Shown here piece after piece: positions 54,709-63,957 of a stretch of 64,000 nucleotides of DNA (position 1 is the first letter of the stretch; every line of letters starts with the position of its first letter). Position numbers and translations under genes: made by a program. The notes beneath the pieces were generated by a model. The model did no database searches. It was not told the DNA's origin and saw only the letters and a list, made by a program, of their open reading frames with translations. This DNA is from an uncultured Pelagibacteraceae bacterium (GTDB lineage Bacteria > Pseudomonadota > Alphaproteobacteria > Pelagibacterales > Pelagibacteraceae), in assembly GCA_902571525.1 (NCBI GenBank), contig CACGCL010000002.1:1-64000 (forward strand), read 5' to 3'.

Positions 54709-55285
54709 AATGTTTTTTTATATATTTTGATAAGATATCAATTTCAACATTGACAATTTGTCCCTTTTTAAGATCTGATAAATTTGTAAGCTTCAAACTG
54801 TGAGGAATTAACCATACTTGAAATCCTTTTTTTGTAATCTTGGATATTGTTAAAGATACACCATTTAACAAAATAGATGCTTTAGGAATTAAATATGGTA
54901 AATTTTTTTTATCAATTATGAAATCATATATTCTAGATTTTCCCTTATAAATTATTTTGTTTACTTTTGATGTGCAGTCAACATGACCTTGACATAAATG
55001 ACCTGAAATTTTATGACCATATTTTAAGGGTAATTCAAGATTTATCTTGTCACCTATTGATATGTTCTTAAATTTAGATCTATTCATTGTCTCTTTTAAT
55101 AAATAAAATTCCATTACTTTATTCTTGAGAGAGATCATTGTTAAGCAAACACCATCACAACATATTGAAACACCCAGGTCTTTTTTTTTTAATTTTAGGT
55201 TACTTTTAACAAAAATATTTACACCCTTAGCGCTTGTTTTAATTTTATTTATAATTCCTTTATTAAAAATAATACCATTAAACAT
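54695..55285 (-). CDS. ribE: riboflavin synthase, alpha subunit
   Basis: Converts two lumazines to riboflavin plus a pyrimidine. The protein has two homologous beta-barrel halves of about 95 residues: MFNGIIFNKGIINKI start, GVSICCDGVCLTMISL with catalytic cysteine region in half one, GHKISGHLCQGHVD (half-linker) and SILLNGVSLTISKI, IPHSLKLTNL in half two. 196 residues. Gene order ribD-ribE-ribBA-ribH. Confidence 0.93.
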   Translation of the reverse strand: MFNGIIFNKGIINKIKTSAKGVNIFVKSNLKLKKKDLGVSICCDGVCLTMISLKNKVMEFYLLKETMNRSKFKNISIGDKINLELPLKYGHKISGHLCQGHVDCTSKVNKIIYKGKSRIYDFIIDKKNLPYLIPKASILLNGVSLTISKITKKGFQVWLIPHSLKLTNLSDLKKGQIVNVEIDILSKYIKKHYGKK

Positions 55286-55287
55286 AA

Positions 55288-56370
55288 TTATCTGTAATTA
55301 ATAATTTTATCCTCATTTAGATTAACATTTAAATTCTTTTTGATTTTAAACTTTTTATTTAATTGATTAATTATTTCTTTTATCTCCAATTGTCCATTTG
55401 TTTTTAAGTTTTTGCCACTTTTAAACAAAAAAAATTGATTAATATGTTTTTTTTGTATTAAAGATTTAGTTAATTCTTTACCACCTTCTATTAAAAGATA
55501 ATTTATATTTAATTTAAATAATTTTTTTTTAATTTCTGTGAAATCCAAATTATTTTGATTATCCAAATTAACTTTAAAAAATTTTATCTTATTCTTTTTA
55601 AGTATTGATAATTTTTTTTTATTTGAAAAATTATAAAAAAAGATACATTTTTTATTTTCTTTTTTAAAAATATTAAGATTTTTTTTATAATTTAGGTTTT
55701 TATCTAAAATAATTTTTATAGGTGAATGATCTTCTAAACCTTTAATTCTACAATCCAAAAAAGGATTATCTTTATTTAAAGTTTTAGAGGAAATTAATAT
55801 TGCATTATTTTTATATCTTAATAAGTGTGATGTTTGACGAGATAATTCATTAGTAATATTTTTATTTTTTTTTGAATAAATATAATAGTCGTTAGAACAA
55901 GCTAATTTAGCAGTGATATAAGGAAATTTTTTTTTTCTGATATAAAAATAACTTTTGTAAAAATCTGTAATCTCTTTCATTTGAATTTGTTTTGTAGAAA
56001 CATTGTATTTACATAGAGTTTTTTTTAATTTATTGGCCGTTCTTTTATCAATATCATTAGATCCATATACAATTTTTGATATTTTTTTTTTAATGATTAA
56101 ATCAGTACAAGGTGGTGTTTTTCCGTGATGCGTGCAAGGTTCTAAAGTTACGTACATGGTTGAATCTTTTAGATCACTTTTATTTGCAAGACGTATTGCA
56201 TTGTCCTCTGCATGAGGTCTTCCACTAATAGAGGTTTTCGAGAGTGATAAAATCTTATTATTTTTAACTATAATGCAACCAACAGAAGGATTTTCGTTAG
56301 TCATGCCCTCATTCTGTTTGGCCAAATTAAGAGCTAATTTAAGGTAAAATTTATCGTTTTTTGAAGACAT
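55288..56370 (-). CDS. ribD: bifunctional riboflavin biosynthesis protein RibD (deaminase/reductase)
   Basis: The N-terminal zinc deaminase is clear: [12 protein letters not shown] and [16 protein letters not shown], with [16 protein letters not shown] at the start. The C-terminal reductase (from about 145) is divergent but has [34 protein letters not shown] and [17 protein letters not shown]. 360 residues. Overlaps nrdR by 20 bases, as ribD follows nrdR in many alphaproteobacteria. Confidence 0.94.
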   Translation of the reverse strand: MSSKNDKFYLKLALNLAKQNEGMTNENPSVGCIIVKNNKILSLSKTSISGRPHAEDNAIRLANKSDLKDSTMYVTLEPCTHHGKTPPCTDLIIKKKISKIVYGSNDIDKRTANKLKKTLCKYNVSTKQIQMKEITDFYKSYFYIRKKKFPYITAKLACSNDYYIYSKKNKNITNELSRQTSHLLRYKNNAILISSKTLNKDNPFLDCRIKGLEDHSPIKIILDKNLNYKKNLNIFKKENKKCIFFYNFSNKKKLSILKKNKIKFFKVNLDNQNNLDFTEIKKKLFKLNINYLLIEGGKELTKSLIQKKHINQFFLFKSGKNLKTNGQLEIKEIINQLNKKFKIKKNLNVNLNEDKIINYR

Positions 56371-56812
56371 CTATCTTGTCTACAAATTGAACAAAATCTT
56401 TTTCTTCTCTGAAATTTCTATATACAGATGCAAATCTAACGTAAGCTACTGGATCTAAGTTTTTAAGACCATCCATTACCATAGTTCCTATTGTGGTAGA
56501 TGATATCTCACTTTGACCAATTTCTTCTAAAGAATTTGATATTTTAGTTATAAATTTTTCGACCGTATCACTATCTATTGGTCTTTTCTTTAATGCTATG
56601 TATATTGACTTAGAGAGCTTCTCCCTATCAAAAGGGGACTTTCTTCCGTTTTTTTTTACAATGATGAGTTCTCTTATCTGAATTCTTTCAAATGTTGTGA
56701 ATCTCTCACCGCATGTAGTGCAAAGTCTTCTTCTCCTTATTGCAGTACCATCCTCTGTTGGTCTAGAATCCACAACTGAAGTTTCACCTTTTTTTTCACA
56801 GGGACAGATCAT
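56351..56812 (-). CDS. nrdR: NrdR, ribonucleotide reductase repressor, with altered zinc ribbon
   Basis: ATP/dATP-sensing repressor of ribonucleotide reductase genes. The zinc ribbon is followed by an ATP-cone ([26 protein letters not shown] and similar). Length 153 is normal. [16 protein letters not shown] and [14 protein letters not shown] are canonical. The first knuckle, CPxC in relatives (MRCPFCGH), here reads [10 protein letters not shown], with cysteine moved one position and glutamate in the second ligand place. It lies between glyA and ribD. Confidence 0.94.
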   Translation of the reverse strand: MICPCEKKGETSVVDSRPTEDGTAIRRRRLCTTCGERFTTFERIQIRELIIVKKNGRKSPFDREKLSKSIYIALKKRPIDSDTVEKFITKISNSLEEIGQSEISSTTIGTMVMDGLKNLDPVAYVRFASVYRNFREEKDFVQFVDKIDVFKKR

Positions 56813-56817
56813 TGATG

Positions 56818-58128
56818 TTATTTTAAATTTTTATAAATTGGAAACTTAGAGCAAAGTTCAATAACTTGTTTTCTCACCTCATTTTCAACTTTACTATTAC
56901 CCACTTGACTAGTCGATAATCCTTTAATCACTTTAGTAATCAAATTACCTACTAATTTAAATTCCTCTAAACCAAAACCTCTTGTTGTTGCAGCTTGGGT
57001 ACCTAATCTAATTCCAGATGTAATCATAGGGCTTTCTGTATCAAAAGGTATTCCATTTTTATTACAAGTTATATTTGCTCTACACAAACTATCTGCTGCC
57101 ATATTACCTTTTACATTAAATGGACGTAAATCAACTAACATTAGATGCGTGTCAGTACCCCCAGAGTAAATCTTAAATCCATTATTTTTTAATGTTTCAG
57201 CTAACATTTTAGCATTTGCAAGGACGTTTGATATATAATTTCTAAATTCTGGTTTTAATGCTTCCAAAAAACCGACAGCTTTTGCAGCTATAACATGCAT
57301 TAATGGACCGCCTTGATATCCAGGAAAAACAGCAGAATTAAATTTTTTTGATAAGTCTTCTCTATTTGTTAAAATTATTCCGCCTCTTGCACTTCTAAAA
57401 ACTTTATGAGTTGTTGATGTTACTACATCTGCGTGGTCAACTGGATTTGGATAACCTTTACCGGCAACCAATCCAGAGAAATGTGCCATGTCTACCATTA
57501 AATATGCTCCAATTTTTTCTGCGATCTGTTTAAATTTTTTAAAATCTATAACTCTAGAATAAGCGCTTCCTCCTGCAATTATTAACTTAGGTTTATGTTC
57601 CATGGCTTTATTTTCAATATCTTTGTAATCAAGTAATTCAGTTTCCTTGTCTACTTCATAACTTATTGCATTAAACCATTTACCAGAAACGGATGCCTTT
57701 GAACCATGAGTTAAATGTCCTCCAGAATTCAAGCTCATACCCAATATTGTATCTCCTGGCTTTAATAAAGCTAAAAAAACTGCACCATTCGCTTGAGCAC
57801 CTGAATGAGGTTGTACATTTGCAAATTTACAATCAAATAATTTTTTAACTCTTTCAATAGCTAAGGTCTCAGCTACATCAACATGATCACATCCATTGTA
57901 ATATCTTTTTCCGGGATAACCTTCGGCATATTTGTTTGTTAAGACAGATCCTTGGGCTTGTAACAATGCATTTGAAACTATATTTTCAGATGCTATTAAC
58001 TCTATATGTTCTTGTTGTCTTAAAAGTTCTTCATTAATTGCCTTATAAATTTCAGGATCTGATGCAGAAAGATTGTTTTCAAAAAAATTTTGAAAATCTG
58101 TATTTATGTAATTTTTTTCACTCGACAT
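56818..58128 (-). CDS. glyA: serine hydroxymethyltransferase
   Basis: Interconverts serine and glycine with tetrahydrofolate. The PLP lysine is in [15 protein letters not shown]. Other blocks are [48 protein letters not shown], and [14 protein letters not shown]. 436 residues, normal. The post-lysine sequence differs slightly from the common KTLRGPRGG. SAR11 cells depend on glycine/serine, making this enzyme central. Gene order rpiB-glyA-nrdR. Confidence 0.97.
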   Translation of the reverse strand: MSSEKNYINTDFQNFFENNLSASDPEIYKAINEELLRQQEHIELIASENIVSNALLQAQGSVLTNKYAEGYPGKRYYNGCDHVDVAETLAIERVKKLFDCKFANVQPHSGAQANGAVFLALLKPGDTILGMSLNSGGHLTHGSKASVSGKWFNAISYEVDKETELLDYKDIENKAMEHKPKLIIAGGSAYSRVIDFKKFKQIAEKIGAYLMVDMAHFSGLVAGKGYPNPVDHADVVTSTTHKVFRSARGGIILTNREDLSKKFNSAVFPGYQGGPLMHVIAAKAVGFLEALKPEFRNYISNVLANAKMLAETLKNNGFKIYSGGTDTHLMLVDLRPFNVKGNMAADSLCRANITCNKNGIPFDTESPMITSGIRLGTQAATTRGFGLEEFKLVGNLITKVIKGLSTSQVGNSKVENEVRKQVIELCSKFPIYKNLK

Positions 58129-58133
58129 AATAT

Positions 58134-58556
58134 TTAAATAATTTTAATCCTCCTTAAGTGTCTACCACCTTCAAATTTAGTTTTCAAAAAAATATTAATT
58201 AATTTAATAGCTAAATTTTTACTAGTTAACCTAGATCCTACTGTAATAATATTTGCATTATTATGCAATCTAGATAATTTCGTATTTTTCACATTGTAAC
58301 ACACGGCTGCCCTTATATTCTTTACTTTATTTGCTGCCATCGCCATACCAGTTCCTGATCCACATACCAATATCCCAAAATATGACTTATTTTTACACAC
58401 TTTTTTTGCTACTTTCTTTGCGAAGATTGGGTAGTCTACAGAGTTATCATTGTAAGGTCCTAAATTTGTAATTTTATATTTCCCCTTATTTAGATAATTA
58501 ATTATTTCATTTTTTAAATTAAATCCTGCATGATCTGAAGAAATAAAAATTTTCAA
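58134..58556 (-). CDS. rpiB: ribose-5-phosphate isomerase B
   Basis: Interconverts ribose-5-phosphate and ribulose-5-phosphate. [33 protein letters not shown] and the catalytic-cysteine block [25 protein letters not shown] are present, as is [11 protein letters not shown]. 140 residues. rpiB-glyA-nrdR is a conserved alphaproteobacterial order. Confidence 0.95.
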   Translation of the reverse strand: MKIFISSDHAGFNLKNEIINYLNKGKYKITNLGPYNDNSVDYPIFAKKVAKKVCKNKSYFGILVCGSGTGMAMAANKVKNIRAAVCYNVKNTKLSRLHNNANIITVGSRLTSKNLAIKLINIFLKTKFEGGRHLRRIKII

Positions 58557-58557
58557 T

Positions 58558-59148
58558 TTAATTAAATTTGTAATTTAAAACACATGCTACTAAATGAACT
58601 CTGTTTTCCTCTCCACCATTAAAAGCATTGTGATATTTTCTATTATTTGTAATCCAAACTGAACCATCTGCTGGCATATGTTTAGCAACATTATCTATGA
58701 CCATAATAGAACCTGGATTTGTTATTATAGGAATATGTAATCTTGGTTCTGGATCTCTATGCCAACTTAATGTAGATCTTGGTTTTTTAAGTAAAATTCT
58801 CACACGACCAATTTTATAATTTTTTTGTAAAGTCTCAACCACTTCCTTAAAATATGTATCCTTAAAATCCTTAATAAATTCTGAATAAGAGGCCTCATCG
58901 ATCATTTGATCTCGAACAACTTCTTTCCCGGTTTGATCTGGCTTAGTCCAAAAAACACCCCTTGCTTTATTACCTTTAATAGAGTCTGGGTCCCCGGGTA
59001 TTTGTGTCAATGAAATAGCCCCAAAATTAGACACACCTTCAACTCCCTGAAAATCTTTAATCTTTAATATTTGTTGATAAGCTTCTTTAAGTTTTTCAAT
59101 ATTAAATTTGATATCTTGTTTTTGGAAATCATTAAATGATAGTGACAT
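58558..59148 (-). CDS. 2-oxoglutarate/iron dioxygenase-like, aspartyl/asparaginyl hydroxylase family
   Basis: The 196-residue protein has the HxD metal motif LSWHRDPEPRLHIPI and further VWITNNRKYHNAFNGGEENRVHLV with a histidine and an arginine for 2-oxoglutarate. This pattern (SWHRDxEPRLHIPI ... H..NG....R.HLV) matches aspartyl/asparaginyl beta-hydroxylase-like proteins. No signal peptide or membrane segment, so it is cytoplasmic. The substrate is unknown. It overlaps nothing and is divergent from hemB. Confidence 0.72.
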   Translation of the reverse strand: MSLSFNDFQKQDIKFNIEKLKEAYQQILKIKDFQGVEGVSNFGAISLTQIPGDPDSIKGNKARGVFWTKPDQTGKEVVRDQMIDEASYSEFIKDFKDTYFKEVVETLQKNYKIGRVRILLKKPRSTLSWHRDPEPRLHIPIITNPGSIMVIDNVAKHMPADGSVWITNNRKYHNAFNGGEENRVHLVACVLNYKFN

Positions 59149-59216
59149 AGTAACTTTTTTATTAATAGCTTATAGACTATATTTATATATATTACTATTG
59201 TCGCATATATTTAACA

Positions 59217-60209
59217 ATGATTATCACTGGAAAATACCCAAAATTAAGGTTGAGAAGATCGCGAATAGAAGATTGGTCTAGAAGACTTGTTAGAGAAAAT
59301 ACTCTCTCCGGGAGCGATTTTGTTTTACCTATTTTTCTTACAGAAGGTAGAAATAAAAAGAATGAGATAAAGTCTATGAAAGGTGTTTACAAGTACAGTG
59401 TTGATAATTTATCTAGAATCATTGATCGAGCACTCAGAAATAAAATTCCCATGATAGCACTTTTCCCTAACACTAATAAAAAATTAAAAGATGCTTATGG
59501 CACAGAAGCTTTAAATGAAAATAACTTAATATCTAAAGCAATAATAACAATAAAAAAAAAATACAAAAATAAAATAGGAATTATGTGTGATGTTGCACTA
59601 GATCCTTATACGTCTCATGGTCATGATGGATTGATTAATAAAAAAGAAATTTTAAATGACAAAACAATAAAGATTTTAATTAAACAATCTTTATTACAAG
59701 CACAAATGGGATGTGACGTAATAGCACCCTCAGATATGATGGACGGGAGAATCGGTGAGATTAGAAATGAATTAGACAAAAATGGATATGAAAAAATTCA
59801 AATTCTTTCTTATGCTATAAAATATTCCTCTTCTTTTTATGGGCCCTTTAGAGATGCCGTTGGTTCAAAAAATTCATTAAAAGGAAATAAAAAAACATAT
59901 CAGATGGATTATGGTAATGTAGATGAAGCCATAAGAGAGGTGGCCCTAGATATAAAAGAAGGTGCTGACATGGTTATGGTGAAACCAGGATTACCTTATA
60001 TTGATATAATAAAAGAGGTTAAAAATAATTTCAAAATACCAGTGATAGCCTATCAAGTTTCTGGGGAATATAGCTTATTATCAAATGCTATTAAAAATAA
60101 AATCTTAACAAAAGATTCAATATATGAAACACTTCTTTCATTTAAAAGAGCTGGTGCTAATGCAATAATTAGTTATTATGCTGATTATATTGACAAAATT
60201 CTCAAATAG
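59217..60209 (+). CDS. hemB: delta-aminolevulinic acid dehydratase (porphobilinogen synthase)
   Basis: Condenses two 5-aminolevulinates for heme synthesis. It has the start RLRRSRIEDWSRRLVREN, the metal region IMCDVALDPYTSHGHDG (aspartate rather than cysteine ligands, the Mg-type seen in alphaproteobacteria), DVIAPSDMMDGRIGEIR, and the Schiff-base lysine in MVMVKPGLPYIDII. 330 residues. Divergent from the 2OG oxygenase-like gene; it ends next to the convergent recO. Confidence 0.96.
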   Translation: MIITGKYPKLRLRRSRIEDWSRRLVRENTLSGSDFVLPIFLTEGRNKKNEIKSMKGVYKYSVDNLSRIIDRALRNKIPMIALFPNTNKKLKDAYGTEALNENNLISKAIITIKKKYKNKIGIMCDVALDPYTSHGHDGLINKKEILNDKTIKILIKQSLLQAQMGCDVIAPSDMMDGRIGEIRNELDKNGYEKIQILSYAIKYSSSFYGPFRDAVGSKNSLKGNKKTYQMDYGNVDEAIREVALDIKEGADMVMVKPGLPYIDIIKEVKNNFKIPVIAYQVSGEYSLLSNAIKNKILTKDSIYETLLSFKRAGANAIISYYADYIDKILK

Positions 60210-60890
60210 TCACTTAAAATAATTAATAAAGTTTTGTCTAGATTGAGGAAAATTAATATTGTTTGGTATAAATATATTTTTTTTCATGTATTCACTTAAT
60301 AAAGTTAAAGAGTCAAAAATATCTCTATCGGTTATATTTTCATAAATATCGTCTATTAAAAAATTAGGTACATTTAATTTTTTTAAGGAAGTTTCTATAT
60401 AATATCTTTTATGATTTTTGATAGTTTCACATTTACAAAATTCTATAATATTTAAATCAAATCCAATATATTTTAACAATTTAAGTTCCCAATAAATATA
60501 ATCAGTTTTCCAATTTTTATTATTTAAAAGTGAATAAAAACTATCTATTAAATTGTAAATTCTTGAATTTTGTTCCCCATCTACTGTTAAAATATTTATC
60601 AATTCTAAAGTAGAAACAATACAATTAAGCTTTATTTTTTCAGAAAAAAATTCAGAGATACGAGGTTTTATAATTTCAACTTTAAAATAACCAAGCACAT
60701 TGTTATTTTTTGAATGATATTCTAGATATAGTTCATTACCTTTTTGTAAATAACTTTTAAGCCTTTTAGATGTAGCACCATAAATAATACCTGAGCACTT
60801 TCCATGTTTTTGTGTATAAAAGTTTACGATAATTGAATTTTCTTGAAAAGGAATTTTAGATAACAAGTATCCACTATCTGACCAAATCAT
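60210..60890 (-). CDS. recO: DNA repair protein RecO
   Basis: Loads RecA on SSB-coated DNA with RecR. The N-terminal OB fold has SDSGYLLSKIPFQENSIIVNFYTQKHGKCSGI (quoted in part) and the helical C-terminal domain ends with ILLPNN-like NNINFPQSRQNF. Length 226. Very divergent, but the order recO-rnc-lepB-acpS-pdxJ supports the call. It overlaps rnc by four bases; the era gene that commonly stands between rnc and recO is absent. A short Cys pair (FCKCET) sits where some RecO have a zinc site. Confidence 0.87.
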   Translation of the reverse strand: MIWSDSGYLLSKIPFQENSIIVNFYTQKHGKCSGIIYGATSKRLKSYLQKGNELYLEYHSKNNNVLGYFKVEIIKPRISEFFSEKIKLNCIVSTLELINILTVDGEQNSRIYNLIDSFYSLLNNKNWKTDYIYWELKLLKYIGFDLNIIEFCKCETIKNHKRYYIETSLKKLNVPNFLIDDIYENITDRDIFDSLTLLSEYMKKNIFIPNNINFPQSRQNFINYFK

Positions 60891-61552
60891 TTTAATTTTA
60901 AAATTCCTAAAAGTTTTTTTGCGGCTAATTGTTCAGCCTGTTTTTTTGAATTAGCTGATGCAATAACACTTTTTGAGTCTTTAATCTTGACAGAAACTTT
61001 AATCAAAGGCTTATGCCTAGGACCTTTATTATCTATCAAATTATAAGAAGGTAAAGATTTATGAATTTTTAGAGAATATTCTTGTAATTTTGTTTTAGAG
61101 TCTCTTTCAGATACAAGACTTTCATTTAGATATTTTCGCCAGTTCTTTATTATAAATTTTTCCACAACATCTAATCCTTGATCTAGATAAATACATCCGA
61201 TTATTGACTCTAAACAATCTGATAAAACTTTTTTTTCTACATTTATATTATTTTTAGAGTCTTTTAATAAAATATAATCTTGAAGGTTTATGTCATTTGC
61301 AATTTTTGCACATTGATTTCTGTTAACAAGTGACGCTAATTTCTTATCTAAATCACCTTCTTTATCATTAGGAAAAAATTTCAGTAGATTTTGAGAGATA
61401 ATTAGACCCAATACTCTGTCACCTAAAAATTCTAGTTTTTCATTATTATCAATCCGATTATAACTTTTGTGAGTAAATCCTTTTAACAATAACTTTTGAT
61501 TTTTGAAATTAATTCCTATTTTTTTTTGAAAATTGATTAAATTGTTATTCAT
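60887..61552 (-). CDS. rnc: ribonuclease III
   Basis: Cuts double-stranded RNA, processing rRNA precursors. The RNase III signature is NEKLEFLGDRVLGLIIS, with the acidic site in DCLESIIGCIYLDQG. The C-terminal double-stranded RNA-binding domain is SKTKLQEYSLKIHKSLPSY to ASANSKKQAEQLAAKKLL. 221 residues. Overlaps recO (4 bases) and lepB (1 base). Confidence 0.95.
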   Translation of the reverse strand: MNNNLINFQKKIGINFKNQKLLLKGFTHKSYNRIDNNEKLEFLGDRVLGLIISQNLLKFFPNDKEGDLDKKLASLVNRNQCAKIANDINLQDYILLKDSKNNINVEKKVLSDCLESIIGCIYLDQGLDVVEKFIIKNWRKYLNESLVSERDSKTKLQEYSLKIHKSLPSYNLIDNKGPRHKPLIKVSVKIKDSKSVIASANSKKQAEQLAAKKLLGILKLK

Positions 61553-62280
61553 TAATTAATTTTTTTAAAAAATCTTTCTACCCTTAAAATATTCTTCCAA
61601 TTCATAAAATTAAAAATACTACCTTGTTTAATATTAGTTGAAAAAAAAATAAATTGCGCTTTACCTACTAAATTATTTTTATGAACAAATCCAACACTAG
61701 ATAAAAATCTACTATCTTTTGAACAATCTCTATTATCACCAAGAAAGAAGTAATGTTCTTTTGGCACTATGAATTCGTCGGAATTTTGATAACTTCCGTT
61801 ATTAAAATATGTGGTTAAATATTCCTTTTTATTTAATAATATTTCCTTGAAAACAGTAGTATCTACATTTGTTTCTCCACAGTAAATTTTGGACTTATAA
61901 TTAATTTTAGACTTTAGAATTTCGACGTTATTCAAATATAAGTTACCATCAATAAATTGAATTTTATCACCAGGGAGGCCAATTAACCTTTTAATATAAT
62001 CTGTTCTATTATCTGCTGGGGTTTTAAATACAATTACATCACCACGCGCTGGATCAGAAAAGAAAATCCTATTTTTAATGGGTCCTAAACTAAAAGGAAA
62101 AGAATGTTTACTATAACCATAAGATAATTTTGTGACAAACAATCTATCACCTACTAATAATGAGGGTTCCATGGATGATGATGGAATATAAAACGGTTGT
62201 AAAAGTAAAGATCTTATTAAAACAGCTATAACTAGAGCATAAAATATAGTTTTTAAATTTTCAATAATAATTTTTTTCAT
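61552..62280 (-). CDS. lepB: signal peptidase I
   Basis: Removes signal peptides from exported proteins at the periplasmic face. It has an N-terminal membrane anchor (about 8-26), the catalytic serine in YIPSSSMEPSLLVGDRLFV, the catalytic lysine in RTDYIKRLIGLPGDKI, and the C-terminal FFLGDNRDCSKDSRF block. 242 residues. Overlaps acpS by four bases. Confidence 0.96.
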   Translation of the reverse strand: MKKIIIENLKTIFYALVIAVLIRSLLLQPFYIPSSSMEPSLLVGDRLFVTKLSYGYSKHSFPFSLGPIKNRIFFSDPARGDVIVFKTPADNRTDYIKRLIGLPGDKIQFIDGNLYLNNVEILKSKINYKSKIYCGETNVDTTVFKEILLNKKEYLTTYFNNGSYQNSDEFIVPKEHYFFLGDNRDCSKDSRFLSSVGFVHKNNLVGKAQFIFFSTNIKQGSIFNFMNWKNILRVERFFKKIN

Positions 62281-62666
62281 TTTAATTTTTGTAAAATTAC
62301 ATAAGAGATTGAATGTTGTTTTTCATCTGATAATGACAAATGAGCTTTAAATTTATTTAAATTATATTTTCTTTTAAGTAAATTTTTTAACTTTTGATTA
62401 AATAGAAAATATGGTTTTCCTTTTTTATCATTTAAAATTGATATATCTGTAAAACATAAATTATCTCTAAATCCACTTCCTAAAGATTTAACGAAAGCTT
62501 CTTTTGCAGAAAACCTCTTTGATAAAAAGAGGACTTTATTTTTTTTTTTTTTAAAAACTCGATACTCTTTTGAACTACAAATCCTGTTTATAAATGATTT
62601 ATCATTTAATAATTTTTTAAAACGTTTATTTTCAATAATATCTACTCCTATACCAAATATTTTCAT
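62277..62666 (-). CDS. acpS: holo-[acyl-carrier-protein] synthase
   Basis: Transfers phosphopantetheine to acyl carrier protein. GIGVDIIENKRF at the start and RFSAKEAFVKSLG in the middle are the AcpS signatures. 129 residues. Contains an A14 run (complement of 62539-62552) within an intact reading frame. Overlaps pdxJ and lepB by four bases each. Confidence 0.93.
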   Translation of the reverse strand: MKIFGIGVDIIENKRFKKLLNDKSFINRICSSKEYRVFKKKKNKVLFLSKRFSAKEAFVKSLGSGFRDNLCFTDISILNDKKGKPYFLFNQKLKNLLKRKYNLNKFKAHLSLSDEKQHSISYVILQKLK

Positions 62667-63379
62667 TTATTTAATATCTTTATAAAATTTTGTATTACTT
62701 TTGATATACCAATTTTAGTACTTTCTCCTATGATGAAATGTCCAATATTGTATTCGGTGATATAAGGAATTTTGCACAAAATTTTTGTAGTTTTATAATC
62801 TAAACCATGCCCAGCGTGTATTTCAATATTATTAATTAATCCGAATTTAGAACACTTCTTTATTTTAATAAGTTCTCTCTTAAAATTTTTATTATTCTTA
62901 ACAAGCCTAGATATTTTCCCAGTATGCAATTCAACACACTTTGTGCCAATTTTTTTAGAGAGCACTATATTACTTATTGATGGATCTATGAATAAACTAG
63001 TTCGAATTTTTTTTTGATTTAGTTTTTCTACAATCATTTTAATTATCTTATAATTTTTCTTTAAATTTAAACCGCCCTCAGTAGTGATTTCATCTCTTTT
63101 TTCTGGAACCAAACAAACAAATTTTGGATTATTTTTAATTGCTATATTCATCATTTTTAAATTTGCAGCCATTTCCATATTAATAGTAAATTTTTTTTTA
63201 CATAAATCAGATAAATCTTGATCATTTATATGTCTTCTATCTTCTCTCAAATGAACTGTGATAGAATCTGCTCTTGAGTTTTTAACTAGATTTGCAATTT
63301 CGATAATATTAGGATGACTTTCTCCTCGAGCATTTCTTAATGTAGCAATATGATCAATGTTAATACCAAGTTTTTTCAT
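62663..63379 (-). CDS. pdxJ: pyridoxine 5'-phosphate synthase
   Basis: Last step of de novo vitamin B6 ring formation. It has LGINIDHIATLRNARGESHPN, ITVHLREDRRHINDQDL, CLVPEKRDEITTEGGL and IEIHAGHGLDYKT. 238 residues, normal. Overlaps pyrE by four bases. Confidence 0.95.
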   Translation of the reverse strand: MKKLGINIDHIATLRNARGESHPNIIEIANLVKNSRADSITVHLREDRRHINDQDLSDLCKKKFTINMEMAANLKMMNIAIKNNPKFVCLVPEKRDEITTEGGLNLKKNYKIIKMIVEKLNQKKIRTSLFIDPSISNIVLSKKIGTKCVELHTGKISRLVKNNKNFKRELIKIKKCSKFGLINNIEIHAGHGLDYKTTKILCKIPYITEYNIGHFIIGESTKIGISKVIQNFIKILNK

Positions 63380-63957
63380 CGTATAAATCTACTGCCAGGT
63401 TTTGTAATAGGTATCTTTTTAAGTTGATCAGGAAGATTTCTTTTATTGTAAGTTGGAATTTTTAATTCTACTTGAGATATTATTTTATTTTTAATCTTTT
63501 TATCATTAGATCTGTCTATCAAACAAGCAAAACCAACTAATTTAGCCTTGAATTTTTTTACAAGTTTCAAACATTCTAAACTTGATTTACCAGTCGTGAT
63601 TACATCCTCAACAATTAATACTCTTAAATTTTTCTTTATCGAAAAGCCTCTTCTTAAAGTAAATTTTTTATTAACTCTTTCACAAAAAATTGTTTCTATA
63701 GAAAGTATTCTGCCTATTTCGTAACCTACGATAATACCACCCATTGCAGGAGAAAGAATTAAATCTATTTTTTTTAATTTTTTTTTTATTTTAATGGCCA
63801 GTGAATTTACGAATTTTTTTGAAATTTTTGGTTGACTCAATAATTTTGCACATTGTACATAGTGAGCTGAATGTAAACCTGAAGATAGAACAAAATGACC
63901 TTCTAATAGAGCATTAGTTTTTTTTAAGACCTTTAAAGAATTTTTTAAAGAAAGCAT
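63376..63957 (-). CDS. pyrE: orotate phosphoribosyltransferase
   Basis: Adds ribose-5-phosphate to orotate in pyrimidine synthesis. The PRPP-binding motif is VLIVEDVITTGKSSLECL, with FVLSSGLHSAHYVQCAKLL and LILSPAMGGIIVGYEIGR before it. 193 residues, complete in the window. The region upstream (63958-64000) is too short to identify the next gene. Confidence 0.95.
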   Translation of the reverse strand: MLSLKNSLKVLKKTNALLEGHFVLSSGLHSAHYVQCAKLLSQPKISKKFVNSLAIKIKKKLKKIDLILSPAMGGIIVGYEIGRILSIETIFCERVNKKFTLRRGFSIKKNLRVLIVEDVITTGKSSLECLKLVKKFKAKLVGFACLIDRSNDKKIKNKIISQVELKIPTYNKRNLPDQLKKIPITKPGSRFIR

